The translations under genes and the position numbers were made by a program. A stretch of 64,000 nucleotides of DNA from CAYNFH01 sp964396385. Its GTDB lineage: Bacteria > Armatimonadota > Chthonomonadetes > Chthonomonadales > CAJBBX01. Each line of letters starts with the position of its first letter. The first letter of the stretch is position 1. Shown here piece after piece: positions 36,982 through 48,404 of this stretch. The notes beneath the pieces are model-generated. The model was given only the letters and a program-made list of their open reading frames with translations. It ran no database searches and was not told the DNA's origin. The stretch is taken from the NCBI GenBank assembly GCA_964396385.1, contig CAYNFH010000002.1, positions 1-64,000 of the forward strand. The letters are read 5' to 3'.

Positions 36982-39900
36982 CTACGCAAAAGCAAACGAC
37001 GCGCAGTAGGCATCCCAGTCCGGCTCATCCACCTGATCGTGGAATTTGCCGGTGCCGCCCTGCGGCGCCTGGCCGAGAGCGAACCCCGTTGGGAGCGTGA
37101 GGCTGGCAAGCCTCCGGTCCTCCACCGGCAGCGCAGCCGTGTGGGCCGGCGAACCGGCGAAGGTCTTGGTATACGTGCATCCCACGGTGGCGCTGAAGAA
37201 TAGGATGCTGATGTGGAACTCTATCTGCGCCGTGCCGGTGACGGAACTGGAGTTGTCGACGTTCTGCACATACTCCAGTCCCAAGTACAGCTCAAGAGAC
37301 AGGCTGATGATTCCCAGCACGCTCACGTACCCACCGGCCTGGAGGTAGCCCGTCAGGTCGGTCGGATGTCGGGTTACGTCTTTGCCGTGCGAGTCCTTCA
37401 ACGGGGTCTTACCGTCTGCGGCGAGGACAGTCTCCGGCTTCTTCAGGCTATAGGTGAGACCTGCCTTGATGTAGACGCCACCGCTCGCGATGGTGATGTC
37501 GAAGTTGATCATCGCGCCGAACTGGAAGCCCGCGGTGAGCTCCTGGAGCTCGTGCACGTCCAGCAGCAAGTGGCACCAGCCTCCGCCGCCGAGCAGCCAC
37601 ACCGTTAACAGGAACGGGTCGCTCTGGGAGCAGAAGTCGAAGGCGAAGTTCACGGGATCGCCGGTGAATGGTATCCCGACGCCTGCCTTCACCTTGATGT
37701 TCTGGAGGCTGAACAGCCCCACGGAGATGGTGGGTATGCCCACCTTAACCCCGGCATAGATGCCGAGCGGGCTGGTGGTGGGATGGATGTCCGGTCCGAT
37801 ATCGAAGCCGCCTACATTGGGCATGGCGCACGCTGCGGGCAGCATGGTGTCTGTGTCGGCGTGGCCCCCGCCACCGGAACTGGAGCTGCTGCCCATTCCG
37901 GGGATGATGTCCTTCAGCTTATTCACGAAGGCCAGGGCGCCCATGAACTTGATGCCGTCGTCCTTGATGCTGGGATCCGGCTTGAAGCTGCTTTCCGGCG
38001 ACGAGGTGAACTTGAAGTAGTTGAAGTCGATCTCGATACAGCCGAACAGCGCCATCTTGAATTCGTTGAGCTTGCCCTCCACGCTCCACGTAGGCGCGGG
38101 CGGTTTGGTGCCCGCCATGTCCTTGATGTTCTTGGCGATGTTCGCCGCCGCCTGGGTCGCGCTCAGGCTCGCGCTTGGGTTCGTGGGCGCGGCCGTGGGT
38201 TTGATCACCTCGATCTTGGCCTTGAGCGAAAAGCAGTTCTTCACGTCCTTGGGCACGAAGAGCGTGCTAGCCGCCGGTGGGTCGTCGGCATAATTCGCGC
38301 TCGGAGGGATCGCGATGATCTCCGGCGCCCAGTCCAGGATGATCTCTACCCCCGACTTCTTCTTGTTCTCCTCGCTGTCATCGTTGGGATACTCCACGGA
38401 GTGGATCTTGGGGACGTTCTTGCCGTCCCCGCCCACACCGCCCTTCACGAGGTCCGCAAGCACCAGGCAGCCCAGGATGGCGCCGTTATTGGCAAAGAAC
38501 TGCTTGGGGTCAAAGTTCCAGTCGGTGCCGTCACCGAAAGCACATTCACCAGGGCGAGCGTCGTCCCGTAACGCGATCTTGCCCGGTACGGCTCCCCCGA
38601 CCGGCCCGTACTTGCGGGAGAGGGCCGTCATATTCATATTGGGCGAGCCCACTCCCCCGGTTTTGTCCCCGTTCGCGGCCATGCTGCCGTCGGGTTTCTG
38701 GCCGGAGAAGGTCACGTTTACCGGCGCGCCGGCCACCTGAACGTACAGCTCGCTGGCGTTACCGGGGCCGAATCCGTTCTTGAGGAAGAGGTCCGGATAG
38801 TCCACGCTGGTTGCGTTGTTGAGGTCCGCGAAGGCCCGCAACGCCGGAACGTTCACCTCCGCCATCTCCAGCGCGGGATAGAACTGCACGCGGCCCGCGG
38901 CCACAGTCTGCGGAGGCTGCGCCTTCCAGGTGATGGACTCGGTCTCCAGCCGCGTGTCGCCCAGCTTCAGGCTGTCCGCGAATACAATCTTGGCCCCGTT
39001 TGTAGGACCGATGCGGCGCGCGGCATTCTCCGGTCTGTTATAGTCAAACATGATGCCCAGCAGGGGCATGGGGTTTCCCGATGGCAGGGCGAGGCTGGAC
39101 TCTACCCAGCCCAACGGCATAGTGAACTGGGTCTGGTAGCCGTTGCGGTCGGTGCCGATGAGCACGAAGCGGAAGTCCTCGCCCCCAACGCGCGGCCAGA
39201 AGGCGTCCTGTCCGTGCCCGGCCAGGCTGTTCTTGGCGGGATCCCTGGTCGGATCGTCCAGCATGGGAGTGACCTTCGTGAGGATCTGCACGTCCGTGAA
39301 CGGCGTGTTGCGCCCGCCGAACATCTGCAGGCCGTCCGGATAGCTCTTTTCCGGTTCCCGCACCACAATGAACATCCGCTGCCGGTTGACCGCTATCCGC
39401 TGGCTGTTCACGAGCACCACCTTGCGCTCCGTGATCTTCACGAGCGAAGCGCGGTGGCCAAACGGCATCAGGTAGCCTCGATACACCACCTTCACGAACT
39501 GGTCACGGCCCATTGTGGCGCGGTGCTGCCACTCCTCCACATCCAGGCCCTGCACTTCTTCCCAGTGTCCATCCAGCTCTATCCAGGCGCCGATGGAGGA
39601 GAGCATGAGCCGGTCCACCGGGATTGCCGACGGAGTCACCGGCTTGCCGGTAGGAGTTTTGAGGCCGGTGAAGTCCGAGGAGAGCCGCACTATCTCGTAA
39701 CGGTCGTCCGCATCCAGCGACGTCCGGAACGGGTTTATGGCGTCTCCCGGATACATGTAGTGGCCCGGCTTGGCGGCGGTGTTGCTTGGACAATCCGGAG
39801 ACCAGACCGCCCTCACCGTGCGGTAGTAGGCGTCACTCTCGTCCGGCTTGCCGTTGTTCATCACGGCGAGCCGGGTGTGCCACAACTCCGTCCTCCCGTC

Positions 39901-42057
39901 AAAGCTAATAGGAGCGGATGCGTGGCTCCAGCCTGAGCCGCCGTGAGGCGAAAGGTGAAGCCGCCATGGCGCCTCGATGGTGGTCTCCGTCGGCAGGGGC
40001 TCGCGAATCTGGGGCAGGAGTATGATCCCGGGATTTATCTTGATGATGGATTCCGGAGGACGAGTGAGTGCCACGGGCGACTTCAGCGTGCTCTGTAGCA
40101 GTGCGGTCGCCGGCGGCTTCGGAGGCGGCGTAACCTGGTGGGACTGGAGGTCCTTGCCGCGACTCGCAAGCGTCGTCTGGAGCTTGTTTATCCTCAGACG
40201 GTTCGCATCAGCCGCCGCAAAGGCCGCGACGCTGACCTGCTTATCGTTTAGGATGTTGCCAAGCTGGCCCAGGAAAAACACAGGGGCAGGCGGCGGCTCC
40301 GCGACGGGTACTACGCTCGGTGTGAGCTTGGTCCAGTCAAGCAGCGCCTCGATCGTGTATGGGATCGCGTTGACGGACTGCGGCACGAAGAACGCCAGCC
40401 GCGACTCCCCCGCGAGACGGGATGCAGCGGGCAGCGTGATGGGCTCATCTCCACTCTTGCTCGCGTCCGGGTCTTTCGCGCCCGGTGGATTCTTGTCGCC
40501 CGGCTTCACGCCCGGCTGGGTTTCAAAGAAGGCCTGTTCGGCGATGTTCTGAGACGGGAAGTGAACGATCAGGAAAGCGCCCTCGCTCGAGCTCGTCCTT
40601 TCCAGTCGGGGCCCGCTGCCGTCGCTCTTGAAGTTGAGGTTCACCATCTCTATCTCGAGCGCCAGCATGTCGTCGGGGCGGGTGATTTTCATGCTGGGGC
40701 CCTGGCGGCCCAAGGCCATGAGGATTGCCGGGCTCAACTTGATCTGAAGCCTGGCCTGAGGCTGAAGGGCCGCTCGCTGTCCCAACCCGTAGGATGCGAG
40801 CTCAATGTGGGCATCCTGCGGCATGGGGCCGTAATTGACGATGGCGCCCTCCAGCGGGGCCGCGAATCCAAGCAGCGCCGGAGCGACGTGCAGGCGGTGC
40901 GCGCGGTCCTCGTCCCCCACCAGCTCGAACGGCGCCGCGCCGTCGCGGTGGCCTACGAGCACGCTGCAGCCGTTGCCGTGCAGCCAGCGGGGCTCGTCCT
41001 CATAATCCGCCAGCAGCGCGTGGCGCTCCCTGCCGCCGTCGAACCCGATGGCATAGCGGACGTTGCGCAGCCCAACGGAAAACGGCGCGCCGTCATCCGC
41101 CAGGGCGACATCGCCCGGCTCATACCGCGCCGCACTTCGGGAGGAGGTGGACTCGCCCAGCAGCGCGTAGCGCCGCCCGCCCTCCGCGGTCTCGGAGCAC
41201 TCCAGCCGCAGCGTGTCGAGCAGGCCGTCTTCCTGCACCAGACGCCCAATGCGCGGCTTGGCAATGCGCGGCTTGAGCGGCCAATTCTCCTCCCCCCGTC
41301 TGAGCGATACGAGCGTCCGCCGGCTATCCGGGGACAGCATCGCGCTTGCCGCACCCGGAGCCAGCAGCGCAATCTCCACGCACTGCGCCTCGACGGCCCC
41401 ATCCGGCGTATCCGCCCGCGCAATGCTGCCCTCTGACGACTGACGACCGACGACCGACGACAGGCTGAATGTCCAGTCCGGCCGGAAGCTGGCCTGTGCT
41501 CTGCCCCCGAGCCGAAGGCCATACCTGCCATTGAGCGCCCACTCATAAGCCTGGAGGCGGACCGGAGAAGCCGCCTCCGCCTGCCCCAACAGCCACCGCT
41601 CGAAGGGCGCCTCACACCGGAATCCCCCGACCGCCATCTGGAGCGACATCTTCCATCCAGCGCCTGAGCGGCGAAGCTCACAGGTGAAGTCGGCGGGAAG
41701 GTCTGTGCCGGGGTACCTGCCGCCTTCCAGCGCCACTCGGATGTGCCGTGCGCTCTCCTCTACCTTCAGCTTGGGAGTGCCGGAGAAGCAGCGGGCGTCC
41801 ACCACCCACCGTTCCTTTCCTTCCAGCTTGAATGCGATGCGGTTATCGGAGCGCTCCACCTCCAGCGGCGCTCGCAATGTGTCCCCCAGCGCACGGGCGA
41901 CCGGCGAGACCGCGGCCGCAGCGGCGCCGGTGAGGCCGAGCAGGTCGCGGCGGGAGAGGACGAAGCGGCCGGGCGGGACTTGTTGGGTTGTGGCCGCGCG
42001 CGCGCCGGGGAGCCGGCGGGTGCGGAGCGCGTTCAGGTCCAGACGAACAGCTTTCAT
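36982..42057 (-). CDS. Giant Tat-signal protein of unknown function (1691 aa)
   Basis: A very large protein with a twin-arginine signal (SRRDLLGLTGAAAAAVSPVA, about residues 35-55), so it is probably exported folded or bound to the outside. The middle contains SIIKINPGI and HASAPISFDGRTELWHTRLA. The last 350 residues are beta-rich and glycine-rich (AGVKVGIPTISVGLFSLQN, YLQAGGYVSVLGIISLSLEL), suggesting a barrel or long sandwich. A four-unit heptamer repeat (41434-41461) is read in frame as SSVVGRQSS. The ATG has TAGGAG 8 bases upstream, and a sigma70 promoter lies at 42301-42329. The shared INPGI motif links it with the downstream split giant protein. No family is recognised. Confidence 0.75.
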   Translation of the reverse strand: MKAVRLDLNALRTRRLPGARAATTQQVPPGRFVLSRRDLLGLTGAAAAAVSPVARALGDTLRAPLEVERSDNRIAFKLEGKERWVVDARCFSGTPKLKVEESARHIRVALEGGRYPGTDLPADFTCELRRSGAGWKMSLQMAVGGFRCEAPFERWLLGQAEAASPVRLQAYEWALNGRYGLRLGGRAQASFRPDWTFSLSSVVGRQSSEGSIARADTPDGAVEAQCVEIALLAPGAASAMLSPDSRRTLVSLRRGEENWPLKPRIAKPRIGRLVQEDGLLDTLRLECSETAEGGRRYALLGESTSSRSAARYEPGDVALADDGAPFSVGLRNVRYAIGFDGGRERHALLADYEDEPRWLHGNGCSVLVGHRDGAAPFELVGDEDRAHRLHVAPALLGFAAPLEGAIVNYGPMPQDAHIELASYGLGQRAALQPQARLQIKLSPAILMALGRQGPSMKITRPDDMLALEIEMVNLNFKSDGSGPRLERTSSSEGAFLIVHFPSQNIAEQAFFETQPGVKPGDKNPPGAKDPDASKSGDEPITLPAASRLAGESRLAFFVPQSVNAIPYTIEALLDWTKLTPSVVPVAEPPPAPVFFLGQLGNILNDKQVSVAAFAAADANRLRINKLQTTLASRGKDLQSHQVTPPPKPPATALLQSTLKSPVALTRPPESIIKINPGIILLPQIREPLPTETTIEAPWRLHLSPHGGSGWSHASAPISFDGRTELWHTRLAVMNNGKPDESDAYYRTVRAVWSPDCPSNTAAKPGHYMYPGDAINPFRTSLDADDRYEIVRLSSDFTGLKTPTGKPVTPSAIPVDRLMLSSIGAWIELDGHWEEVQGLDVEEWQHRATMGRDQFVKVVYRGYLMPFGHRASLVKITERKVVLVNSQRIAVNRQRMFIVVREPEKSYPDGLQMFGGRNTPFTDVQILTKVTPMLDDPTRDPAKNSLAGHGQDAFWPRVGGEDFRFVLIGTDRNGYQTQFTMPLGWVESSLALPSGNPMPLLGIMFDYNRPENAARRIGPTNGAKIVFADSLKLGDTRLETESITWKAQPPQTVAAGRVQFYPALEMAEVNVPALRAFADLNNATSVDYPDLFLKNGFGPGNASELYVQVAGAPVNVTFSGQKPDGSMAANGDKTGGVGSPNMNMTALSRKYGPVGGAVPGKIALRDDARPGECAFGDGTDWNFDPKQFFANNGAILGCLVLADLVKGGVGGDGKNVPKIHSVEYPNDDSEENKKKSGVEIILDWAPEIIAIPPSANYADDPPAASTLFVPKDVKNCFSLKAKIEVIKPTAAPTNPSASLSATQAAANIAKNIKDMAGTKPPAPTWSVEGKLNEFKMALFGCIEIDFNYFKFTSSPESSFKPDPSIKDDGIKFMGALAFVNKLKDIIPGMGSSSSSGGGGHADTDTMLPAACAMPNVGGFDIGPDIHPTTSPLGIYAGVKVGIPTISVGLFSLQNIKVKAGVGIPFTGDPVNFAFDFCSQSDPFLLTVWLLGGGGWCHLLLDVHELQELTAGFQFGAMINFDITIASGGVYIKAGLTYSLKKPETVLAADGKTPLKDSHGKDVTRHPTDLTGYLQAGGYVSVLGIISLSLELYLGLEYVQNVDNSSSVTGTAQIEFHISILFFSATVGCTYTKTFAGSPAHTAALPVEDRRLASLTLPTGFALGQAPQGGTGKFHDQVDEPDWDAYCASFAFA
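41434..41461. repeat. Four 7-bp units (YGACGAC) in frame in the Tat-exported giant gene
   Basis: TGACGAC, TGACGAC, CGACGAC, CGACGAC, 28 bases in total. On the coding strand it gives SLSSVVGRQSSEG within an otherwise ordinary stretch. There is no TCCGGA core beside it. Confidence 0.85.
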
Positions 42058-42300
42058 GCGCTCAACTCCTAGCGGGATTCGACAGCATAGGTTAGGCGTA
42101 CGTGCTCATTGCACGTGGATGGTAGACCGTTCTGAGGCGGAGGCAGCGCTCGCACCGGTCCGTCCCTCGCTTCGAGGCGCGGGACAGACCGGCTATAGCT
42201 CGCGGGGGCGGTGGATGAATCAGCGAAGGAAGAGGTACAGCCTTCTCTAAGCCATCGGATTCCGCTGCCAGCGGACGGATGAGCGGACTATAGTGCGGCC

Positions 42301-42329
42301 AGTATATCGGCGGGCCCACTCACCGTCAA
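42301..42329 (-). promoter_or_regulatory. Sigma70-type promoter of the giant-protein operon
   Basis: Minus strand TTGACG (42329-42324), 17 bases, TATACT (42306-42301). The start would be near 42294, leaving a leader of about 235 bases before the ATG at 42057. The rest of the 387-base gap (42058-42444) shows no gene. Confidence 0.7.
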
Positions 42330-42444
42330 GTGACGTATTTCACACCGCTCGACCGGACTAATTTACAGACCAGCGCCTAGGAATCCTACCAGCCGGGCGT
42401 GACGGGAGCGTGAACCCACAGGCTTATCTGCGTGACATGGCGGC

Positions 42445-43380
42445 TTAACTTCGTCCGCCGAGCAGATGGAGCGCGGCGCGAGCCGATGCCGTGTCCCTGG
42501 CGCCCGTCACCATGCCGAGGATGGATCCACGTAGCCGGGCGCCGGTGCCTTTCTGCCGGGAATCCATGCCGGCGAAGGAGTCCGGCAGGCCGGCGGGGGC
42601 GGGCGCTGCTTTGCGGGACACAAGGTACCGCCGATAGGCTTCGAAAGCGGCCCGCGCCGCCCCCGCGTTGGGGTATCGGATGAGGATGAGCGTGGGCTTC
42701 ACGCCCGCCAGGCTGTACTCCGCCCCCACCGCCTCCGCCCCCTTCGCGATGTCGAACACGTCCCTGGGCGTGAAGATGAGCGTTGCGTCAAAGGCGGACT
42801 TGCCGCGGATGTAGCGCGCCGAACCCAGGACTATGCCCGCCTGCGGCAACCGTCCTAGCAGGTCCGGGAGACGGCCCTTCTCGCGAATGCGCGCCGAAAC
42901 GGCGCGGGCGAACTGCAGCAGGGTGGCGTCATCCGGGCGGCCGATCTCGGGCTGAACGACGACCGTGTACCGGCCCTTCCAGAAGGTGAGCACGCCCACG
43001 GCCTCATAGAGCCTGGCCGGATGGTCCAGCGGAATCTGCCTGTCGCGGGAGCGCGGGCTGTGCTCCAGAAAGCTGCGCGCGCTGAAGTACCCGAACGCGT
43101 CTGCCGGACGGCCCATCTCGAAGATAGCCACCTCCAGCGTAGCCTTGCCCTTCCGGTACCTGGCGGAGCCGAGTTGCCGCAGCCCATATCCGCGCGGGAT
43201 CTCCCCCGCCCCATCCATATAGTCGAACACGCGCTCGCCGGGGTAGAGCTTCGGCGGGCCCTGCACCACCCAGCCCGCCACCTGGTTGGAGGCGGGGAAC
43301 AGAGCCTGAATCGGCGGCTGTGCTCGCGCACTTTGAATTGCCAGCAGCCAGACAAAAAGCAGCAGCGAGTGAGCGCGCAT
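42445..43380 (-). CDS. DUF6599-family secreted protein
   Basis: A 311-residue protein with a signal peptide (AHSLLLFVWLLAIQSARAQ). It then has the family phrases LFPASNQVAGWVVQGPPKLY, ERVFDYMDGAGEIPRGYGLR and FEMGRPADAFGYFSAR, and a lipid-free C-terminus. The true start is the ATG at 43380, which overlaps the upstream TGA by one base (TGATG); the frame further upstream is a shadow of the DUF362 gene. Function unknown. The coupling suggests it works with the DUF362 protein. Confidence 0.82.
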   Translation of the reverse strand: MRAHSLLLFVWLLAIQSARAQPPIQALFPASNQVAGWVVQGPPKLYPGERVFDYMDGAGEIPRGYGLRQLGSARYRKGKATLEVAIFEMGRPADAFGYFSARSFLEHSPRSRDRQIPLDHPARLYEAVGVLTFWKGRYTVVVQPEIGRPDDATLLQFARAVSARIREKGRLPDLLGRLPQAGIVLGSARYIRGKSAFDATLIFTPRDVFDIAKGAEAVGAEYSLAGVKPTLILIRYPNAGAARAAFEAYRRYLVSRKAAPAPAGLPDSFAGMDSRQKGTGARLRGSILGMVTGARDTASARAALHLLGGRS

Positions 43381-44324
43381 CAGACCAAGACGCGGCGGAC
43401 ATCGATGCGGCGGAGGTCGGAGACGCCGGCGTGGTACTCGGCGTCCGCGCGCTCCACGTGGTACAGGGGGTCTATCCGGCCGGAAGGCTGGCCGACCTTC
43501 AGGTACATGTCGAAGGCCACGCGATCCGCCGCTACGGGATCGGTGGAGAGGACCAGGCTCTTGGTGTAGACCCAGCCGTCCGGATAGGCGGTCCAGCCGC
43601 GCGAGGTCGTTCCTACGCGCAGCAGGTCCACCACGTGGAGCTTGCGCTGCAGCTTGAAGTCGTTGGCCGGCACCCAGCCGCAGGCCCCCATGCCGCCGCC
43701 CACCACGCCGTCCCAGCGAGGATCGTTGCGGGGCACCTCCGTGTGGTAGTTCCACGGCCCCTTCTTGGAGAAGCAGGCGTAGAGCTTGAGCGTGCCGCTG
43801 ATGCCGGCAATCTCGTGGTGCTTGATGGTCGGCGTAACCACCAGCGCGTCCATCGGCAGGTCCGCGATCCCGAACAGCCGGTTGGTGATCAGCTCCGGCA
43901 TCCGGTCCTGCATGGAGGCGGTGACCCGCTCGCGCCAGCCGGAGGACATGCGGTGGGTGCCGACTACCATCCGGTGGACGCCCAGGCGGGCGATCGCGCG
44001 GTAGACCGCGACGTTCACCTCCGGCACGTTCTCAAGCTGGCCCCCGGCGGTAGGCAGGGCCACCGTATCGGTCTTGCGGACGAACGTGGACCAGGCCTGG
44101 AGCGGGTCGCTCACGCCGGCCAGGGTAGTGATGCCCTTCTCCAGCATCCGCTCCACGAGGGGCAGCGTGGGCGGGTTCGCCGGGCCCATGGCCTCCCGGG
44201 CGGTGACCACCACGACCTTCGCGCGCGCAGCCGCCCATTCCGGGAACACCAGCGCGCCCGCCGCCGCGCCGGCCCGCGCTACGAACTGCCGCCGGGTCAC
44301 CGGCCGGCCGATCCGGTGCTCCAT
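43380..44324 (-). CDS. DUF362-domain protein with Tat signal
   Basis: A 314-residue protein beginning with a twin-arginine signal (TRRQFVARAGAAAGALVFPE). A DUF362 domain follows: VRKTDTVALPTAGGQLENVP, DALVVTPTIKHHEIAGISGT, and NDPRWDGVVGG. DUF362 proteins often carry iron-sulphur clusters, but no CxxCxxC motif is visible here, so this is the cluster-less type. The ATG has AAGGAGG 6 bases upstream. It is the first gene of a two-gene unit with the DUF6599 protein and is divergent from the glycosidase-like gene. Confidence 0.85.
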   Translation of the reverse strand: MEHRIGRPVTRRQFVARAGAAAGALVFPEWAAARAKVVVVTAREAMGPANPPTLPLVERMLEKGITTLAGVSDPLQAWSTFVRKTDTVALPTAGGQLENVPEVNVAVYRAIARLGVHRMVVGTHRMSSGWRERVTASMQDRMPELITNRLFGIADLPMDALVVTPTIKHHEIAGISGTLKLYACFSKKGPWNYHTEVPRNDPRWDGVVGGGMGACGWVPANDFKLQRKLHVVDLLRVGTTSRGWTAYPDGWVYTKSLVLSTDPVAADRVAFDMYLKVGQPSGRIDPLYHVERADAEYHAGVSDLRRIDVRRVLV

Positions 44325-44340
44325 CTCTATCCTCCTTGAG

Positions 44341-44511
44341 GACCACAGACCACAGACGACAGATCACTCCGGAATCCGTGGTCCCCCAACCCTCGAATCA
44401 GTGGTGGGGCTGGCACTCCGGCCCATGGTCCGTGGTCCATGCGCGCATCGGGTAGCATAGCGGAGAATCCCTTAGCACTGAACGCCCGAACGCCTGAACG
44501 CCTGAACGCCC
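44341..44511. repeat. Repeat block between divergent genes, with TCCGGAATCCG core and GAACGCCY octamers
   Basis: GACCACA units (44341-44362), the core TCCGGAATCCG (44368-44378), GTGGTCC-type units, then four octamers GAACGCCC, GAACGCCT, GAACGCCT, GAACGCCC at 44480-44511. The GTG start of the glycosidase-like gene (44512) directly abuts the last octamer. Confidence 0.85.
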
Positions 44512-46646
44512 GTGTCCTTCCGCCTCTTACTACACACGCTCCCATTGTCCCTGCTGGTCTTGCCTCTGGCAACGTGGGCATTGCCGGATCCTTCCACCCT
44601 GCGCATCGCACCTTCGCCGATGTTGGACCTGGTGGGCAACCGGCCGGACAAGAACAGCGTGGGGCACGGGAAGAACGTGGCCCTCTATACCGGCGCCCCA
44701 TCCCGGTTCTTCTTCGCCACGCACGAGCTGGGCGACGTCTTCAGCGCGGTGGACGGGGCGACGGAGCGCTGGTACCCGGACCAGGTGATCGTCCGCCCCG
44801 CGGCGCCCGAGGCGGGCATCGAAGAGAGGCGGCAGGTGTGCGTTACGGAAGATGACGTGGTCGTCTCCCGCATCCACCTGTACAACTCCGGCGGGGCGCC
44901 GGTCCGGCGTCGCATCGAGGTGACGGGCGATTGCCGCGGTTCCTTCGACTGGCGCGGAAAGCCCGGCGGGCTCAAAGAGACGCGGCGGGACGGCCGCGCC
45001 ATCCTGCTGGTGGACCACAACGTCTATCCCGAGTTCCTGCCGCACGGGCTGAGCATGGCCATCGGCGGGACGGCCGCGCCGTCCGAGGTGGATACCTCTA
45101 CGCCGGGGGCGTACCGGCTGGGCTACGACGTGGAGGTGCCGGCGCACGGCTCCCGCGTCCTCACGCTGGCCTGCGCCATCCACCGCGACGAAGCGGAGGC
45201 GCGCCGGCTGCTGGCCGCCACGCTCAGGCAGGGTGACCCGGTCGCTCGAAACCGGACCCGTTGGGCCGAGTTCTACGCGCGCGAGGCGCCCCGCTTCGAA
45301 TGCTCCGACCGCAGCCTGACGGAGCTCTACGCGTTCCGCTGGTTCCTGCTGAAGTTCTCCACGGCTGGCGGCAGCCTGGGTCTCTATAAGTACACGGTGG
45401 TGATGGAGGGACGGCAGGCCTTCCAGACCTACTGCTGCTACAGCGCGCCGTTCATGGCCTTCGATACCAACTGGCTCGTGGATCCCGAGGCGGGATTCGG
45501 CCAGATCGCCAACATGGCTGAGGTGGCGTACGAGGACGGCCGCTTCCCGTGGTACACGTCGCCGCGCACGAACCACGTGCCGCTGGACCATGCCTCCAAG
45601 ACCGGGCTCTCCCTGCTGCCGCTGGCTGCCTGGAAGCACTACCAGGTCCACGGCCGGAAGGACCTGCTGCGCCGTGTCTATCCGGCCATGAAGCGGAACA
45701 TGGAGTGGTGGATCTCGGACCGGGACCCGGACGGTAACGGCCTCTTCGCCATCGACGATCAGCTCGAGACGGGTATGGACGACCTCGTGCGCCGCTGGAA
45801 GGGACCCCGTCCTCGCCGCTATGAGGCGGTGGACGCCACGAGCTATGCGGTCGCCAATCTGCGCGCCGTTGCGAAGATGGCGAAGGAGCTGGGAAATGGG
45901 GAGGATGCGCGCCGCTATGGGGAGTACGCGGATCGGGCGGAATCGGCGCTCCACCACATCGCCTGGGACGCCGGCTCCGCCCGGTTCCTGGACCGGAACC
46001 CGCAGGACGGCGAGCGGAGCGACTACACCGCCATTACCATCTTCTACCCGCTCTTCGCGGGAGTTCTGAACCGCGAAGAGCTATCCATCCTCCCGCTCCG
46101 CCTGCTGAGCGAGCAAGAGTTCTGGCTGCCGCATCCCCTGCCGGCGCTCTCCCGCTCCGACCCGGAGTTCGACCCGGTGCACCGCTACTGGGCCGGCCCG
46201 AGCTGGCCCGCCGCGACCTGTCACGTCATCGAGGGGTTCGCCGACACAGCCAAGCGGATGGACCGGTCGCTGCTGCCGCAGGCGGCGGAGCTGTTCCTCC
46301 GCGCCGCCGCCAACCACCTGCAGCCCCGGCCGGACTTCTACGAGCGGTACGATCCCTTCAGCGGGAAGCCGCTCAGCCGGTTCCGGGACTACATGCACTC
46401 CTGGTGGATAGACCTGTTCATCCGGCACGTGGCGGGACTAATGCCGCAGGAAGACGGGAGCCTGGTGATCGATCCGCTACCGCTGGGCCTCACGCGGTTC
46501 GCCCTGCGCGGCGCTCCCCACCGCGGCCACCGCGTGGACGTGCTGTGGAGCAACACCGACGGTCTCACCGTGCGCCAGGACGGCCGAACCATCCTCCGCC
46601 GCCCCACCTTCCACCCCGGCGGCGCACGGATCGGGATTCCAGCGCG

Positions 46647-46650
<4 letters not shown>
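44512..46650 (+). CDS. Secreted six-hairpin glycosidase-like protein (GH63/MGH1-type toroid)
   Basis: A 712-residue protein with a signal peptide (LPLSLLVLPLATWA). It has an N-terminal beta-sandwich (about 30-230) and an (alpha/alpha)6 barrel (about 255-650) containing YAFRWFLLKFSTAGG, FDTNWLVDPEAG, LQTGM-like QLETGMDD and YWAGPSWPAATCHVI. That order is typical of GH37/GH63/MGH1-like trehalase-type enzymes. Candidate acids lie in DDQLETGMDD and in the late HSWWIDLF region. The substrate is unknown. The GTG start abuts a tandem repeat and has no ribosome binding site, so start and expression are uncertain. Its end overlaps the convergent GH4 gene by 4 bases. Confidence 0.78.
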
Positions 46651-47933
<1,283 letters not shown>

Positions 47934-48050
47934 GCCGCCTCCTAAGTGAAAGTCTGAGAATACTCTAACCCCGGCTGGACGAACAAAGGAATTGCCCGCC
48001 CGTCCAACAGGATGTTAGCAGCGAACAGTACCTGGACGGAGGTTGAGATA

Positions 48051-48251
48051 ATGACGAAGCGATACGGGACCTGCCCCTTCTGCAGGGCTCAGAATATGGC
48101 GCACCGCGGTGAATGCTGGTGCTGCGGCCTGCCTCTGCCGCCGGGATTCTACCTGACCGACGAGCAGGCGGCGGTGCGGCAGATACCGCGGGACAACCAT
48201 CGGACGCCCGGCTTCTTCGGCTTCGGGAAGCTGAGGACCATGGGCCGGTAG
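48051..48251 (+). CDS. Small zinc-ribbon protein
   Basis: A 66-residue protein with two CxxC knuckles (CPFCRAQN and CWCCGLPLP) near the N-terminus, forming a probable treble-clef or rubredoxin-like zinc ribbon, and a short basic tail. The ATG at 48051 has GGAGG 8 bases upstream. It is divergent from the GH4 gene. The role is unknown; it may bind nucleic acid or protein. Confidence 0.75.
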   Translation: MTKRYGTCPFCRAQNMAHRGECWCCGLPLPPGFYLTDEQAAVRQIPRDNHRTPGFFGFGKLRTMGR

Positions 48252-48276
48252 GTGTAATGCCAACACGGGCCCCACT

Positions 48277-48384
48277 TGTCATTCCGACTGGGGAGCCGAG
48301 CGAGCGCAGGCTCCGTTGGAGGAATCTGGCTCCGGGGCAGAGCGGCCAGATTCCCCAGTCGCTCCGCTCCTTCGGAATGACAAC
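48277..48384. repeat. Complete palindromic TTGTCATTCCGA element, second copy
   Basis: The left arm TTGTCATTCCGAC to GGAATCTGGC and the right arm GCCAGATTCC to TCGGAATGACAA are near reverse complements around a G/C-rich centre. Same family as 12054-12145. It lies between the zinc-ribbon gene and the convergent NrfD-like gene. Confidence 0.78.
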
Positions 48385-48404
48385 GGTACTGATCCGCAGT
48401 GGAG

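Noticed and set aside
43381..43755. Upstream extension of the DUF6599 gene to 43755
   Set aside because: It lies in another frame of the DUF362 gene, while ATG 43380 overlaps that gene's stop and begins a clear signal peptide.
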